DNA from: Cyanobacteriota bacterium
GTDB lineage: Bacteria; Cyanobacteriota; Cyanobacteriia; Phormidesmidales; Phormidesmidaceae
Length of the DNA: 5,711 bases
Direction of reading: 5' to 3'
Assembly: GCA_027483425.1 (NCBI GenBank)
Contig: JAIXUR010000401.1
Location: forward strand, 1-5,711
Position numbers and translations under genes: made by a program. Below, one piece after another: positions 5,314-5,711 of the stretch (positions are counted from its first letter, which is position 1; each line of letters opens with the position of its first letter). The notes beneath the pieces are model-generated. The model was not told where the DNA came from. It made no database searches and saw only the letters and a program-made list of their open reading frames with translations.

Positions 5314-5582
5314 TGTCTTCAGCTTGCCCTCACCCCAGTGGCGGTGGCCACCTACCCCAATGGATGAAAGTTGAACTCCCTTGGGTTGATAAAGATCAGC
5401 CTCAGGCTCGAGCCCGATCGCGGTAGCTTGAGCGAAGAATGTATTAAGAAGTTTATGCTGAGCATTTTAGCTTAGCGGTCATTGCTAAAAATTGTAAATT
5501 CTTAGCCGGTTTAGGCCGGCTTAGGGATAACTCACTGTATAGACCTGAAAATCGAATGAGTGGATCTTTGTCAAATGATTGT

Positions 5583-5588
5583 TATAAT
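5583..5588 (+). promoter_or_regulatory. -10 box (TATAAT) of a gene starting at the right edge
   Basis: A perfect TATAAT lies in an A/T-rich context and shares the 9-mer GTTATAATT with the promoter-like box at 2131. The -35 position at 17 bp spacing reads GTGGAT, which is poor. TTGTCA at 5568-5573 resembles a -35 but is only 9 bp away, so it cannot serve this box. Transcription would start near 5595, giving a leader of about 100 nt. Confidence 0.5.
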
Positions 5589-5682
5589 TTGTAAACCATC
5601 GCGGATTGGCCGGTGCCACCGTTGTGGTTACAACTTATCCCGGTAGCGAAAACCCGATGCATTGAGATTGGTTTTCCGGTTT

Positions 5683-5687
5683 GGAGG
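5683..5687 (+). promoter_or_regulatory. Ribosome binding site (GGAGG) of the edge gene
   Basis: GGAGG lies 9 nt before a GTG at 5697. It is the strongest Shine-Dalgarno match in the window and is the main reason for calling a start there. Confidence 0.55.
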
Positions 5688-5696
5688 GCTAATCGG

Positions 5697-5711
5697 GTGA
5701 ATCGAGTGCAG
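5697..5711 (+). CDS. Start of a downstream gene (partial, 5 codons)
   Basis: GTG at 5697 opens a frame reading MNRVQ that runs off the right edge. The support is contextual: GGAGG 9 nt upstream, TATAAT about 110 bp upstream, and a long non-coding stretch before it on the same strand as all other genes. A second in-frame GTG at 5706 is a less likely start. Nothing can be said about the product. Confidence 0.45.

Larger units (their letters stand above)
5288..5696. other. Intergenic region, about 410 bp
   Basis: No convincing gene lies here on either strand. From left to right it contains a terminator-like hairpin (5298-5313), the palindrome GGTGGCCACC (5343-5352), overlapping inverted repeats AGCCT-C-AGGCT (5398-5408) and GGCTCGAGCC (5405-5414), an A/T-rich stretch with TTAG words (about 5440-5530), a -10 box (5583-5588) and a structured leader ending in a probable ribosome binding site. 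I compared it by eye with cobalamin and glutamine riboswitch signatures and with the Yfr1 motif and saw no match. Confidence 0.6.

Noticed and set aside
5202..5426. 74-codon + strand frame overlapping the end of pphA
   Set aside because: Most of it is an out-of-phase reading of the phosphatase, and the remainder crosses the hairpin region with no start signal.
92..5711. NtcA-type sites (GTA-N8-TAC) near the PII phosphatase or promoters
   Set aside because: A scan by eye of the intergenic regions found no full match, despite the nitrogen-related gene.

Overview
This looks like chromosomal DNA from a cyanobacterium, probably a GC-rich filamentous or Leptolyngbya-like lineage (inference). Three things point that way. 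The palindrome GCGATCGC (HIP1) occurs four times in 5.7 kb. Two genes closely resemble the adjacent Synechocystis pair sll1770 (ABC1 kinase) and sll1771 (pphA, PII phosphatase), as I remember those sequences. The first intergenic region carries an inverted pair of the AAACCCGGTTTCTT-type repeat that I recall as common in filamentous cyanobacteria.

All genes read on the + strand. 1-91 holds the C-terminal end of an unrecognised protein. 92-313 is non-coding and dominated by a bulged inverted repeat. 314-1927 encodes a membrane-anchored protein with a Ser/Thr-kinase-like N-terminal fold whose catalytic residues are all replaced, so it is a predicted pseudokinase. It has one transmembrane helix and a long Pro/Ala-rich tail. 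1928-2188 is non-coding and contains a strong hairpin, a 9-bp-arm palindrome and a perfect TATAAT. 2189-2521 encodes a 110-aa helical protein ending in a coiled coil, with a good ribosome binding site. 2657-4534 plus stop encodes an ABC1/AarF/UbiB kinase-like membrane protein; a GTG start behind AGGAG is preferred over the upstream GTG. 21 bp later, 4559-5287 encodes a PP2C/PPM phosphatase resembling PphA. 5288-5696 is non-coding: it holds a short terminator-like hairpin, an AT-rich stretch with repeated TTAG words, another perfect TATAAT and a structured leader. That leader runs into a probable GTG start at 5697 behind GGAGG, so a new gene begins just as the window ends.

Functionally, the ABC1 kinase and PphA-like phosphatase are probably co-transcribed. 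By family knowledge, PphA removes phosphate from the nitrogen regulator PII, and ABC1 proteins act in isoprenoid-quinone metabolism in the membrane. The pseudokinase and the small coiled-coil protein lie upstream on the same strand with their own probable control regions. Whether they work with the kinase-phosphatase pair is not shown by the sequence. I see no mobile element, CRISPR array, tRNA or rRNA. The most unusual items are the fully degenerate pseudokinase, the inverted repeat pair, and the leader at the right edge.
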